A stretch of DNA of 64,000 bases from Acidovorax sp. sic0104. GTDB lineage: Bacteria > Pseudomonadota > Gammaproteobacteria > Burkholderiales > Burkholderiaceae_C. Made by a program: the position numbers and the translations under genes. The stretch spans positions 248,001 through 312,000 of the forward strand of contig NZ_JAHUWH010000002.1 in the NCBI RefSeq assembly GCF_019219095.1. The letters run 5' to 3'. Below the pieces are notes generated by a model. That model did not search any database, was not told where the DNA came from, and saw only the letters and a program-made list of their open reading frames with translations. Positions 29,648 to 38,880 of this stretch are shown in pieces (within the stretch, counting starts at the first letter, position 1; each line of letters opens with the position of its first letter).

Positions 29648-30235
29648 ATGCCCTACACCCTGGCTGCGCCCGCGCACAGCGAAATCGTCATCAAGAAAAG
29701 CCGTTTCATCGGCTGCGTGCAGCCCATGGCCGACCGCGCCAGCGCGCAAGCAGCGGTCGACGCCCTGTGGCGGCAGCACCCTGGCGCGGCCCACATCTGC
29801 TGGGCCTTGCTGGCGGGCGGGCAGTCAGCAGCCGTGGATGACGGCGAGCCGGGCGGCACCGCTGGGCGCCCCATGCTCGACGTGCTGCGCCACCAGGATC
29901 TGGAGGGGGTTCTTGCCACGGTCGTGCGCTACTTCGGCGGCGTGAAACTGGGCGCCGGGGGCCTGGTACGCGCCTATACCGATGCGGTGGCGCAGGCATT
30001 GCTCACCGCGCCCAAGGTACCCCTGCAGCGCATGGCGGCCCTGCAATGCCAGGTGCCGTACGCGCTGGAAGGCCTGCTGCGCCGCGAGATCGAGGCCGCC
30101 GGGGCCGAGTTGGGCAGCGTGGGCCACGGCACGCTTGTCACCCTGCAGTGGAGGCTGCCCGAACAGCAGGCGGCTGCTTTCGTGCGGCGCATCAACGACA
30201 TCGGCCAGGGCCGGGTCGGCTGGATGGATTCCTGA
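29648..30235 (+). CDS. YigZ/IMPACT-family protein
   Basis: 195 aa. The conserved core includes KKSRFIGCVQP, HICWALL, DDGEPGGTAGRPML and VVRYFGGVKLGAGGLVRAYTDA. These define the UPF0029 N-terminal domain (about 10-120), followed by the smaller C-terminal domain. The family is related to eukaryotic IMPACT, a regulator of translation stress; the bacterial role is not established. Length matches E. coli YigZ (about 205). Confidence 0.93.
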   Translation: MPYTLAAPAHSEIVIKKSRFIGCVQPMADRASAQAAVDALWRQHPGAAHICWALLAGGQSAAVDDGEPGGTAGRPMLDVLRHQDLEGVLATVVRYFGGVKLGAGGLVRAYTDAVAQALLTAPKVPLQRMAALQCQVPYALEGLLRREIEAAGAELGSVGHGTLVTLQWRLPEQQAAAFVRRINDIGQGRVGWMDS

Positions 30236-30343
30236 GGGGCAGAGCGACACAAGCCATTGCGGCCCAACACTGCCTTTGCGCCTACACCGCAAACAGCCGC
30301 CAGGCGGCACACTCCTTGGCACCAACGGGCAGCAAGGAAACCC

Positions 30344-31759
30344 ATGAGCGACATGCTCGACACCATCATCATCGGCGCCGGCACGGCTGGCCTGGCCGCC
30401 CTGCGCGAAGTGCGCAAGCGCACGTCCCGCTACCTGATCGTCAACGAAGGCCCCTGGGGCACCACCTGCGCGCGCGTGGGCTGCATGCCATCCAAGACCC
30501 TGATCGAAGCTGCCAATGCCTTCCACCGCCGCCACGCCTTCGAGGAATTCGGCCTGCGGGGTGCCGACGCGCTGAGCGCGGACATCCCCGCCGTTCTGCG
30601 GCGGGTGCGGGCCCTGCGCGACGATTTCGTGGCGGGCGCGGTCAAGGCCACCGACAACCTGGGCAGCACTGGCATCTCCGGCCGGGCCACGCTGCTCGGG
30701 CGTGGCGCCGTGGACATCGACGGCAAGGCCTACGAGGCCAAAAGCATCATCATCGCCACCGGGTCGCGCCCCAAAGTCCCCGAGGAATGGCTGGCCTTCG
30801 GCGACCGCATGCTCACCACCGACACATTGTTCGAGCAAGCCACGCTCGGCCCGCGCATTGCCGTGGTCGGGATGGGCGCGATTGGCGTGGAACTGTCCCA
30901 GGCGCTGGCCCGGCTGGGCCTGCAGGTCGCGGCATTCAGCACCGGCGACGCACTGGCGGGACTGAGCGACCCGCGCCTCAACCAGGAACTGGCCACCGCC
31001 CTCAAGAAAGACATGGTGCTGCACATCGGCGAGCCCGCCGAGCTGCGCGAGGTGGCGGGCGGCATCGAAGTGAAGAGCGGCGCGAACCGCGTGGTCGTGG
31101 ACCAGGTGATCGCCGCCATGGGCCGCACGCCCAACATCGAACACCTGGGGCTTGAAAATCTGGGCGTGCCGCTGGACAAACGCGGACTGCCGAAAGTGGA
31201 CCCGCAGACGCTGCAGATCGGCGATCTGCGGGTGTTCATGGCGGGCGATGCCAACACGCAGGTGCCGCTGCTCCACGAAGCCGCCGACGAAGGCCACATC
31301 GCGGGCATGAACGCCTTGGCCCAGTCCCCCACGCGCTTTCAGCGCCGCGCCCCGCTGTCCATCGTGTTTTGCGACCCCAATATCGCCATCGTGGGAGAGC
31401 GCCAGGCCGATATGCCCGCAGGCTCGGTCGTCACCGGCTCCGTGGGATTCGAAGACCAGGGTCGCGCCCGCGCCGCACTGCGCAACGAGGGCCAGCTCAA
31501 TGTCTACGCCGACCGCTCCACTGGCCGCCTGCGAGGCGCCGAAATGTGCGCCCCGGGTGGAGAGCACCTCGCCCATCTGCTGGCGCTGGCCGTGCAGCAA
31601 AAGCTGACAGTGCAGGACCTGCTGGGCATGCCTTTCTACCACCCGGTGCTGGAAGAAGGCCTGCGCACCGCGCTGCGCGACGCGGCACGCCAGTTGCCCA
31701 AGGCGTCGGATTCGGATCTGGCCACCTGCGCAAGCCTGGGCGTATCGGCCCTGGAATAG
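30344..31759 (+). CDS. Dihydrolipoyl dehydrogenase-like flavoprotein disulfide reductase
   Basis: 471 aa. FAD-binding IIIGAGTAGLAAL at the N-terminus is followed by the redox-active cysteine pair C42/C47 in TTCARVGCMPSK, an NAD-binding VVGMGAIGVELSQAL, and the C-terminal HPVLEEG with the catalytic His-Glu pair. All catalytic features of lipoamide dehydrogenase are therefore present. It is not beside 2-oxoacid dehydrogenase E1/E2 genes, so it is a stand-alone member and the physiological disulfide is uncertain. Ribosome site AAGGAAA precedes the ATG. Confidence 0.88.
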   Translation: MSDMLDTIIIGAGTAGLAALREVRKRTSRYLIVNEGPWGTTCARVGCMPSKTLIEAANAFHRRHAFEEFGLRGADALSADIPAVLRRVRALRDDFVAGAVKATDNLGSTGISGRATLLGRGAVDIDGKAYEAKSIIIATGSRPKVPEEWLAFGDRMLTTDTLFEQATLGPRIAVVGMGAIGVELSQALARLGLQVAAFSTGDALAGLSDPRLNQELATALKKDMVLHIGEPAELREVAGGIEVKSGANRVVVDQVIAAMGRTPNIEHLGLENLGVPLDKRGLPKVDPQTLQIGDLRVFMAGDANTQVPLLHEAADEGHIAGMNALAQSPTRFQRRAPLSIVFCDPNIAIVGERQADMPAGSVVTGSVGFEDQGRARAALRNEGQLNVYADRSTGRLRGAEMCAPGGEHLAHLLALAVQQKLTVQDLLGMPFYHPVLEEGLRTALRDAARQLPKASDSDLATCASLGVSALE

Positions 31760-31791
31760 GCATCCAGCAAAGAAACCCGATGTAACGGGCC

Positions 31792-31818
31792 TCAAGTTCC
31801 AACCCGTGGTGCCGATAC
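31792..31818 (+). promoter_or_regulatory. Sigma-28 (FliA)-type flagellar promoter
   Basis: TCAAGTTC (31792-31799), an 11-base spacer and GCCGATAC (31811-31818). The FliA consensus is TAAAGTTT-N11-GCCGATAA, so this matches 6 of 8 and 7 of 8 positions at the exact spacing. The next gene, yjfB, starts 25 bases downstream. Confidence 0.75.
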
Positions 31819-31843
31819 AACCCCATCAACCCAAGGAGCCGCC

Positions 31844-32059
31844 ATGGACGTCGCCCTCGCCAACAGCATCGTCAACACCGCCACGGCCCTGGCCAGCGCC
31901 AAGACGTCGGACGCCTTGAACATGGTGGTGCTCAAGAAAGCCCTCGACATGCAGGCCGTATCGGCCGCCACCATGCTCGATGCCATGCAGCAGTCCATGC
32001 CCCAGCCAGCATTGGCCACCTCGGGCCACCTCGGAACCCAGGTCAACACCTTCGCCTGA
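31844..32059 (+). CDS. yjfB: YjfB-family putative motility protein
   Basis: 71 aa, helical, without signal peptide. MVVLKKALDMQAVSAATML and the C-terminal GTQVNTFA match the YjfB 'putative motility protein' family first noted in Bacillus. AAGGAG stands five bases before the ATG. The sigma-28-type promoter directly upstream supports a link to flagella or motility. No other flagellar gene is in the window. Confidence 0.83.
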   Translation: MDVALANSIVNTATALASAKTSDALNMVVLKKALDMQAVSAATMLDAMQQSMPQPALATSGHLGTQVNTFA

Positions 32060-32075
32060 GTTGCTGGGCCGCCCC

Positions 32076-33239
32076 CTATCGCAAGCGCGCTGGCGATAGT
32101 TCCTCGGGCACCACCCCTTCGCGCACCAACTCATCACCCAGCGGCTCGCCGCGCAGCAACTGGCTTGCCAGCAGCGACGCACCTGCTGCGCTCTGGATCC
32201 CGTAGCCACCCTGCCCCGCCAGCCAGAAGAAGCGGGGCACATGGTTGTCCCAGCCGATCACCATGTCGCCATCGGGCACGAAGGACCGCAGCCCCGCCCA
32301 GGTGTGCGAAGGCCGGCGGATCTGGAAACGCGTCATTTCCTCGATGTGATAGATCCCGGTGGCCACATCCAGCTCCTCGGGCACCACATCGTGGGGGTGC
32401 GTGGGGTCGGCGTTGGCGGGCGATCCGAGCAGCTGGCCCGCGTCGGGCTTGAAGTAAAAGCTTTCGTCGATGCCGATCACCGCAGGCCAGCGGCTCGCGT
32501 CCATGCCTTCGGGCACGGCAAAGGTGAAGGCCGTGCGGCGGCGAGGCTCCAGGCCGATGGGCGGCACGCCCGCCAGAGCGGCCACCACGTCGGCCCAGGC
32601 CCCTGCGGCGTTCACGATGGTGCGGGCCTGCAGCGTGCGGCCGTCGGCCAGGGTGATGTGCCAGAGGTCGTCCGCCCGCGCCAGGGCCGTGACTTCGGCG
32701 CCCGTCAGCACCTGCCCGCCGCGCTGGCGCAGGCCCCGCAGGTAGCCTTGGTGCAGGGCGTGCACGTCGATGTCGGCCGCGTCGGGCTCGCTCATGCCTG
32801 CCGCCACGGCCTCGGGTTTCAGGCAGGGCAGCAGGGACAGCAGCTCGGCGTGGTCCACCCACTGCACGCCCGGTGACGTGGCGCGGGTGTCCTCAAAAGT
32901 CTGTTGCAGCAGGCCCAGATGGCTGGGGCCGGCCACGTACACCACACCCCGGGGTGACAGGATGGGTGCGTCGCCAAACTCGGGCGGCGGCGCGTCGTAG
33001 AACGCCCGGCTGGCACGCGTGAGCGCCTGGATGTTCGGCGTGCCATAGGTCGCCATGTACAGCGCGGCCGAGCGGCCGGTGGTGTGGTAGCCGGGTTGCG
33101 ATTCGCGCTCCAGCAGCAGTACGCGGCCGGCGGCGTCCGCAACCCCTGCAAGGGTGGCAGCAGCCGCCAGTTGCCAGGCCACGGAAGCGCCGGCAATGCC
33201 CGCACCGATCACCACATGGTCGTATATCAAAGAGTCCAT
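32076..33239 (-). CDS. dauA: D-arginine/D-amino-acid dehydrogenase-like FAD enzyme
   Basis: 387 aa. The whole length tracks Pseudomonas DauA as I recall it: VIGAGIAGAS at the N-terminus, ERESQPGYHTTGRSAALY, ADIDVHALHQGYLRG, DESFYFKPDAGQLLGSPANAD, HTWAGLRSFVPDGD and QGGYGIQ. DauA oxidatively deaminates D-arginine and other D-amino acids to 2-oxo acids. Start at MDSLIYDHV; 108 open codons upstream overlap the amidase and are noise. Last gene of the dsdA operon, so the substrate is probably a D-amino acid; arginine specificity is not shown. Confidence 0.88.
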   Translation of the reverse strand: MDSLIYDHVVIGAGIAGASVAWQLAAAATLAGVADAAGRVLLLERESQPGYHTTGRSAALYMATYGTPNIQALTRASRAFYDAPPPEFGDAPILSPRGVVYVAGPSHLGLLQQTFEDTRATSPGVQWVDHAELLSLLPCLKPEAVAAGMSEPDAADIDVHALHQGYLRGLRQRGGQVLTGAEVTALARADDLWHITLADGRTLQARTIVNAAGAWADVVAALAGVPPIGLEPRRRTAFTFAVPEGMDASRWPAVIGIDESFYFKPDAGQLLGSPANADPTHPHDVVPEELDVATGIYHIEEMTRFQIRRPSHTWAGLRSFVPDGDMVIGWDNHVPRFFWLAGQGGYGIQSAAGASLLASQLLRGEPLGDELVREGVVPEELSPARLR

Positions 33240-33286
33240 GGTCCGTCCTTCGCTGCCTTCATCCTGCATGTCTGCGGCCGCCCCAT

Positions 33287-34852
33287 TCACACTGCGGACA
33301 CGGCGGACTGCGACACGGCCCGGCCGTCGCGCGGCAGGCTGCGCGCGTCGCGCGGGTCGGGCGCGCCGGTGACGATGGAGGTGAGCGCAGGCTCGGCGCG
33401 GGTCTGCAGCAGTTTGTCGATGTCCGGCCGGGGGCGCTGCAGGCCGGCAATGCCCTTGAACGCCTGCTCCAGCGCGTGGCCCACGCCCAGCGTGTGCCGG
33501 TCGGCCCGAAAGCGACCCACGATCTGCAGGCCGAACGGCATGCCCGCATCGTCCAGCCCGCACGGCAGGCTGAGCGCAGGATGGGTGGTGAGCGTGGTCA
33601 CATAGGTCAGTGCCAGCCAGCGGTAGTAGTTGGCCTGCGGCTCGCCGTTGATGTGGCTGGCGTACAACTGCGTCCAGGCAAACGGCGACACCGGCGTGGT
33701 GGGCGCGAGGATCACGTCGTACTGCTCGAACAGCTTCTGGAAGCGCGCCAGGATGCGCGTCTGCTCGGCCTGCGCCCAGGCGCTGTCCAGCAGGCTCATG
33801 GTGGCGCCCAGTTCATAGTTGGCCCGGGTGTTGGGCCCCAGGCTGGCGGGGTCGCGCTCGTAGGCGTCGCGCGTGCTGGCCACGAAGGCTTCGGCGCGCA
33901 GCACGTCGAAGCAGCGGTGCACGTCGCCGAGGTCCACGTCGATGGCGTCGCACCGGGCAAACAGGTGCTTCATGGCCTGCACCTTGCGGCGGAACACCGC
34001 GCGGATGCCATCGTCCACGGCACATGCACCGAAGTCTTCGGTGTAGGCAACACGCAAGCCGGCCAGGTCCACGCCTTCTGGCAGTAGAAAGCCCATCGGG
34101 TCGAGCGGATAGGTCAGCGGATCGCCCGCCGACATCCCGGCGCTCGCAGCCAGTTGCAGGCACGCCTCCTCGACCGTGCGGCCCATGGGCCCCACCACGG
34201 AGATGGGCGTGAAGCCCAACAGCTTGCGCGAACTGGGCACCACGCCGGGCGACGGCCGAAAGCCCACCACGCCGCATTTGGCGGCCGGAATGCGCAGCGA
34301 CCCCCCTGTGTCCGACCCCGTGCACACGGGCAGCATGTCGCAGGCCAGCGCCGCGGCCGAGCCGCCCGAGGAGCCGCCCGCGTTCAGGTTGGGGTTGAAC
34401 GGGTTGCCGGTGGCGCCCCACACCGTGTTGCGCGAATTGGCGCCTGCGCCCATTTCCGGGATGTTGGTCTTGCCCGTGACGATGGCACCCGCCGCGCGCA
34501 GCCGGGCCACCAGCACGTTGTCTTCGGCCGGGATGTGGTTGCGGTAGATCTCCGAACCATAAGTTGTCAGCAGCCCGGCCGTGGCCTCCAGGTCCTTCAC
34601 ACCCAGCGGCAGGCCGTGCAGCAGGCCCAGCGGCTCGCCGCGCAGCACCGCCTGCTCGGCGGCCTGGGCCTCGGTGCGGGCGCGGTCGTAGCAGGTGGCG
34701 GTGACGGCGTTCACGTGCGGGTTGAGGGCTTCGATGCGGTCGATGCAGGCATCGAGCAGTTCGACGGGCGATACCTCGCGGGTGCCGATGCGGTGGCGCA
34801 ATTCGTTGGCGGTCAGCTCGACCAGGGTGCTCCGGTTGCTTTGTGTGCTCAT
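33287..34852 (-). CDS. Amidase-signature-family amidase
   Basis: 521 aa hydrolase with the Ser-cisSer-Lys triad: lysine in GVKDLEATAG, cis-serine and nucleophile in NAGGSSGGSAAALA...TGSDTGGSLRIPA. It is related to GatA-like and aryl-amide amidases, but no gatB or gatC lies nearby, so a catabolic role is likely. Its place between a Bug binding protein and a D-amino-acid dehydrogenase suggests it releases amino acids from an amide or amidated D-amino acid. Confidence 0.88.
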   Translation of the reverse strand: MSTQSNRSTLVELTANELRHRIGTREVSPVELLDACIDRIEALNPHVNAVTATCYDRARTEAQAAEQAVLRGEPLGLLHGLPLGVKDLEATAGLLTTYGSEIYRNHIPAEDNVLVARLRAAGAIVTGKTNIPEMGAGANSRNTVWGATGNPFNPNLNAGGSSGGSAAALACDMLPVCTGSDTGGSLRIPAAKCGVVGFRPSPGVVPSSRKLLGFTPISVVGPMGRTVEEACLQLAASAGMSAGDPLTYPLDPMGFLLPEGVDLAGLRVAYTEDFGACAVDDGIRAVFRRKVQAMKHLFARCDAIDVDLGDVHRCFDVLRAEAFVASTRDAYERDPASLGPNTRANYELGATMSLLDSAWAQAEQTRILARFQKLFEQYDVILAPTTPVSPFAWTQLYASHINGEPQANYYRWLALTYVTTLTTHPALSLPCGLDDAGMPFGLQIVGRFRADRHTLGVGHALEQAFKGIAGLQRPRPDIDKLLQTRAEPALTSIVTGAPDPRDARSLPRDGRAVSQSAVSAV

Positions 34853-34887
34853 GTCAGGCTTGTCTCCTCTGCTGGTTCGCGGGTGGC

Positions 34888-35871
34888 TCAGTCGGCGGTG
34901 ATGCTGGCGCGCTGGGCAATGGCGCGCATCAGCGGCAGCTCCTTGTCGATCAGCTCGGCCACCGCCTTGGACGAAGCATAGGCGGGTTCAAACCCCACCG
35001 CGATCATCCTGTCGCGGGTGTCCGGGTCCGACACCACCTGGGCCAGGGTCAGCTCCAGCCGCGATTTGACGGCAGGCGGCAAACCGCGCGGCGCCACCAT
35101 GGCCAGCCAGGTGTCCATCTCCAGGCCCGGGTAGCCGCTCTCGGCCAGCGTCGGCACCTTGGGCAGCAGGGCCGACCGCTTGCCGGCGGTGACGGCAATG
35201 GCCTTGATCTTGCCGTCCTTGAGCTGCGGCAGCGCGGCAGACACCGTATCGACCGTGAACGGGATCTGCCCGCCCATCAGGTCCGTCATCGCCGGTGCAC
35301 TGCCTTTGTAGGGCACATGCTGGATCTTGAGCGCCGCCGCGTGGAAGAACATCTCGCCCGCAAACTGCGAGGTGGTGCCTGCGCCGAACGAGCCGTACGA
35401 ATACTTGTCGGGCGCGGCCTTGACCAGCGCCACGAACTGCTTCACGTCCGCCACCGGCACGTCCTTGTTGGCCAGCAGGATCAGGCTCGTGCGCCCGGCG
35501 ATGCCGATGGGCTCGAAGCTCTTGACCGGGTCGTACGGCAGCTTGGGGCGCACCGCGGGGTTCACGGTGAAGGTGGTGCCCGAACTCATCAGCAGCGTGT
35601 AGCCATCAGGCGCCGCCTTGGCCACTGCACTGGCACCGATGGTAGTGCCCGCCCCGGCGCGGTTGTCGATGACCACGCTTTGCCCCAGCAGGTCGCCCAT
35701 CTTCTTGCCGATCAGCCGGCCCAGCACGTCGGTGGCGCCACCCGGCGGAAACGGGATCACGAGCGTGATCGGCTTGGCAGGGAAAGGTCCGTCCTGCGCC
35801 ATGGCGGGGGACCACGCAGCGGCCCCCAGGGCACAGATCACGGCAGACAAAAGCAGCTTCTTGCGGTTCAT
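34888..35871 (-). CDS. Bug/TctC-type periplasmic solute-binding protein
   Basis: 327 aa. A Sec signal peptide (MNRKKLLLSAVICALGAAAW, cut after AMA) is followed by the Bug-family fold: PFPPGGATDVLGRLIGKKM, VVIDNRAGAGTTIGA, YSYGSFGAGTTSQFAGEMF and HVPYKGSAPAMTDLMGG. Bug proteins bind carboxylates or amino acids for tripartite tricarboxylate transporters. No TctA or TctB gene is present, as is common for betaproteobacterial orphan Bugs. Start at MNRKKLL, because seven upstream codons would disrupt the signal peptide. Confidence 0.92.
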   Translation of the reverse strand: MNRKKLLLSAVICALGAAAWSPAMAQDGPFPAKPITLVIPFPPGGATDVLGRLIGKKMGDLLGQSVVIDNRAGAGTTIGASAVAKAAPDGYTLLMSSGTTFTVNPAVRPKLPYDPVKSFEPIGIAGRTSLILLANKDVPVADVKQFVALVKAAPDKYSYGSFGAGTTSQFAGEMFFHAAALKIQHVPYKGSAPAMTDLMGGQIPFTVDTVSAALPQLKDGKIKAIAVTAGKRSALLPKVPTLAESGYPGLEMDTWLAMVAPRGLPPAVKSRLELTLAQVVSDPDTRDRMIAVGFEPAYASSKAVAELIDKELPLMRAIAQRASITAD

Positions 35872-35970
35872 GGCGTTCTCTTCAAAGGTCAAGGGTTCAA
35901 GGGGTTGTCGGGACGGATTCGGTGGGCCGCGAAGGCGGAATGCCGGTGCAATGGACGGGCGTCGGCAGCG

Positions 35971-37362
35971 TCAGCCACGGGCCGCAAGCAGGGCCCGCCC
36001 ACGCTGCACAAAACCCTCGTACTGCGCATCGGGCACCAGCAGCCCGCCCGTGGTCCACACCAGATGGGTGGCGTTGGGCAGCGCTGCGCCCACCCCCGCG
36101 CGGTGCAGCCAGGCCTGGCCCGCATCGGTGCCGGTCAACATGCCCGGGCCACTGAAGCCCGCTGCCGCCGAGGGCTCGATGCGCTCGCCCAGTGCGTCCA
36201 GCACCTGCACCAGGTGGGCAAACAAGGTGTCGTCTGCCACGGTGAACACGCCCGACAGCAGCGGCCCCATCAGCTGCGCCGCCAGCAGCGACGCACGGGG
36301 CACGGCCAGGCCGTCGGCCTCGGTCTGGTTGGTGAGGCCCCAGTCGTAGACCGAGGGGTGCGCCTGGCCACCACCCGACTGCGTGGCCTGATCCGCCAGC
36401 ATCTGCACCATGAAGCACGGCGACTGCACCGGCTCGGCAAAGAAACAATGCACATGCGGCCCCAGCACCTGCCGCAGGCCAAACGCAATCCCTGCAGGAG
36501 CGCCGCCCACGCCGCAGGGCAGGTACACGATGAGCGGGTGCTCGGCGTCCACCACGATGCCCTGCTCTGCCAGCTGCGCGGGGACGTGCAGGGCCGCTGC
36601 GCTGTAGCCCAGCAGCAGCGAGAAAGATTGCTCGTCGTCGACAAAGTGGCACAGCGGGTCGCTGCCCGCCTGCGCACGGCCGGCAGCCACGGCGCGCTCG
36701 TAGTCGCCCGCATGCTCCACCACCTGAACACCACGCTGGCGCAGGCGCTCTTTCTTCCATTCCTTGGCATCGGCCGACATGTGCACCGCGGCCCTGAAGC
36801 CCAAGGCCGACGCCACCACGCCAATGCTCAGCCCCAGGTTGCCGGTGGAGCCCACTGCGACCTGGTAGCGGCCCAGCACCTCGCGCGCCTTTGGGTTGGC
36901 CAGCGCGCGGTAGTCGCCGCCCGGCTCCACCAGGCCGTGCTGCAACGCCAGCCCCTCTGCGAACTCCAGCACTTCGTGCATGCCGCCCCGGGCCTTGATC
37001 GATCCGGCCACCGGCAAGCGGTGGTCCGCCTTGATGAAAACGCGGCCCTGGACAGAGCCAATGCCCAATGCTGGGTGCAGCGCCTGAGCAGGCAGCACGG
37101 CGGATTCGACGACTCCGCCCGTGCCTGCCAACTCGGGAAACACCTGCGCCAGCAAACCTTCGAAGCGATGGAGGCGGGCCGCAGCCTCCCGCGTATCATT
37201 CAAACTAATGGTGCGACCCATTGTCTGAAGGGATGCAGGCGCACGCGCCATCCGCGCAGGGTTGGTCCACAGGCAAGGCTGGGCCCGATGCAGGTGGCTC
37301 GCCAGCAGCGTATCGATTCCCACTGGGGTTAGCGGGTCGACCATGGATTCGTTTTCGGACAT
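35971..37362 (-). CDS. dsdA: D-serine ammonia-lyase
   Basis: 463 aa fold-type II PLP enzyme turning D-serine into pyruvate and ammonia. The PLP lysine is in [14 protein letters not shown] near residue 121, the phosphate-binding loop in [11 protein letters not shown], and [13 protein letters not shown] is typical for DsdA. Length is close to E. coli DsdA (442). Divergent from a LysR regulator and first gene of a four-gene operon (dsdA, bug, amidase, dauA). Confidence 0.93.
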   Translation of the reverse strand: MSENESMVDPLTPVGIDTLLASHLHRAQPCLWTNPARMARAPASLQTMGRTISLNDTREAAARLHRFEGLLAQVFPELAGTGGVVESAVLPAQALHPALGIGSVQGRVFIKADHRLPVAGSIKARGGMHEVLEFAEGLALQHGLVEPGGDYRALANPKAREVLGRYQVAVGSTGNLGLSIGVVASALGFRAAVHMSADAKEWKKERLRQRGVQVVEHAGDYERAVAAGRAQAGSDPLCHFVDDEQSFSLLLGYSAAALHVPAQLAEQGIVVDAEHPLIVYLPCGVGGAPAGIAFGLRQVLGPHVHCFFAEPVQSPCFMVQMLADQATQSGGGQAHPSVYDWGLTNQTEADGLAVPRASLLAAQLMGPLLSGVFTVADDTLFAHLVQVLDALGERIEPSAAAGFSGPGMLTGTDAGQAWLHRAGVGAALPNATHLVWTTGGLLVPDAQYEGFVQRGRALLAARG

Positions 37363-37367
37363 AGAGG

Positions 37368-37463
37368 TTGTGACAACGGTGGTACACAGTGGGCAGCCAG
37401 GCGCTTGTCACACCCTGGGCCCATGCACTGCCGCATTCTTCGCCTCTCACTCGCTTGTCACAA
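37368..37463. promoter_or_regulatory. Repeated TTGTCACA motif in the divergent dsdA/LysR control region
   Basis: The motif occurs as TTGTGACAA (inverted, 37369-37377), TTGTCACAC (37405-37413) and TTGTCACAA (37455-37463) within 95 bases. A LysR-type regulator divergent from its target would be expected to bind such sites. A TATAGT -10-like box for the regulator lies at 37470-37475. Confidence 0.5.
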
Positions 37464-37497
37464 CGCATTTATAGTGACGATCGCATTAGCCAAAGTA

Positions 37498-38454
37498 ATG
37501 GACATTCGACTCTCCCCCTCCCTGCTTGCCTGGCTGCGCAGTTTTGATGCAGCCGCCCGACACGGCAGCTTTACCAAGGCGGCGGCAGAGCTGTGCATCA
37601 CCCAGGGCGCGGTGAGCCAGCAGGTCAAGCAGCTCGAAGACTGGCTGCGCCGCCCGCTGTTCCTGCGCACCCCGCGCGCCCTGGTGCCCACGCCCGAGGG
37701 CCAATGGCTGGCCGTGGTGCTGCGCGAGAGCTTCACCGCCATCGAAAGCACCCTGGCCCAGATGCGCCAGCCGACCGAGTCCGCCACCGCCACGCTCAGT
37801 TGCTCGCCGTCGTTCGCCATGAGCTGGCTCACGCCCCGGCTGGGCGAGTTCTTTCTGCAGTACCCCAGCCTGGGCCTGCGTGTTTTCGGGGAGTTCCACA
37901 CGCTGGACCGCACCCGCATGGTGCGAGACGGCATCGAGGCTGCCGTGCGCTTCGACCGGGGCGGCTACCGCGATCTGAGCGCCACCGTGTTTCTGGACGA
38001 ATGGCTCATCCCGGTGGCCAGCCCCGCCTTCCTGGCCCGCCACCCGCCCATCACCACGCCAGCGGACCTGCAAGGCGACTGGCTGCTGCACGACGGCAGC
38101 GCCTGGGACGGCGCGGACACGTATGAGGAATGGCAGCACTGGTTCACCCAGGTGGGCGCCACGCCCCCACCCTGGGCGGGCGGGCAGCAGTTCAACCTGT
38201 CGCAGCTGGCGCTGGGCGCGGCCCTGGCCGGCCAGGGCATCGCCATGGGCCGCGCAGCGCTGGTGCTGCAAGACGTGAAGGCCGGGCGCCTGGTGCCTGT
38301 CTTGGCGCACAGCGTGTTGTCGCGTGCGGCGTATTCGTTCGTGACCACCGCACACCCCAGCCCGGCGATGGACCAGGTGCGGGAATGGCTGGTGGACGAG
38401 GCGCAGCGGTTTTGCCAGGAGCGGCGGCAAGTGCTGCCTGCGCCCAGACGCTAA
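37498..38454 (+). CDS. LysR-family regulator of the D-serine cluster
   Basis: 318 aa. The N-terminal winged helix contains AARHGSFTKAAAELCITQGAVS; the C-terminal effector domain spans about 90-300. The recognition-helix region resembles the GcvA/DsdC subgroup. Divergent transcription from dsdA implies it activates that operon in response to D-serine or a related compound. Start at MDIRLSPS (37498). Confidence 0.88.
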   Translation: MDIRLSPSLLAWLRSFDAAARHGSFTKAAAELCITQGAVSQQVKQLEDWLRRPLFLRTPRALVPTPEGQWLAVVLRESFTAIESTLAQMRQPTESATATLSCSPSFAMSWLTPRLGEFFLQYPSLGLRVFGEFHTLDRTRMVRDGIEAAVRFDRGGYRDLSATVFLDEWLIPVASPAFLARHPPITTPADLQGDWLLHDGSAWDGADTYEEWQHWFTQVGATPPPWAGGQQFNLSQLALGAALAGQGIAMGRAALVLQDVKAGRLVPVLAHSVLSRAAYSFVTTAHPSPAMDQVREWLVDEAQRFCQERRQVLPAPRR

Positions 38455-38482
38455 CGACCGTCACTACACCAACAAAAATCAG

Positions 38483-38513
38483 GATAAAAGATAATCAAAT
38501 TTATCTTTTTATC
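38483..38513. promoter_or_regulatory. Candidate HipB operator
   Basis: Near-perfect palindrome: GATAAAAGATAA, a six-base centre, then TTATCTTTTTATC (one extra T in the right arm). It is AT-rich in a GC-rich genome and lies 23 bases before the hipB start, as expected for an autorepressed toxin-antitoxin promoter. Confidence 0.7.
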
Positions 38514-38535
38514 GGAAAAGAGTATTATTAAGATC

Positions 38536-38844
38536 ATGAACAATGATCTTATTCAGAGTCTTTCCCTGGCCCGAAAAGCCAGCAAGCTCACCCAGGCAGA
38601 GCTGGCCGAGCGGGCTGGCCTGTCCCGCATGACAGTGCAACGCACCGAAGGCGGCGACCTGGACCCGCGCTATTCCACCCTGGCCGAGATGGCCCGCGTG
38701 CTGGGCATGGACATCATCGCCGTGCCCAGCAGCCTGCGGCCCAGCCTGGAGGCGTTCATCCAGTCCGGCGGCAAGTTCCTGGGCCAGCGCGAAGGCGTAG
38801 ATGCGCCGCCGTCCGTGGTGGACAGCCTGAACCGCCCTGCCTGA
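38536..38844 (+). CDS. hipB: HipB-like helix-turn-helix antitoxin/regulator
   Basis: 102 aa Cro/C1-type protein. The helix-turn-helix runs from about 12 to 62 (LTQAELAERAGLSRMTVQRTE, with LSRMTVQRTE as the recognition helix). The C-terminal tail of about 35 residues probably contacts HipA. It precedes hipA by 36 bases and is preceded by an AT-rich palindrome. Confidence 0.85.
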   Translation: MNNDLIQSLSLARKASKLTQAELAERAGLSRMTVQRTEGGDLDPRYSTLAEMARVLGMDIIAVPSSLRPSLEAFIQSGGKFLGQREGVDAPPSVVDSLNRPA

Positions 38845-38880
38845 GCCCACAGCTTGCGCCCGCACGCCCCGCCTTGCGCC

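Noticed and set aside
34843..37332. 829-codon plus-strand frame opposite the Bug protein and dsdA
   Set aside because: Antisense shadow with His/Arg-rich composition and no family motif.
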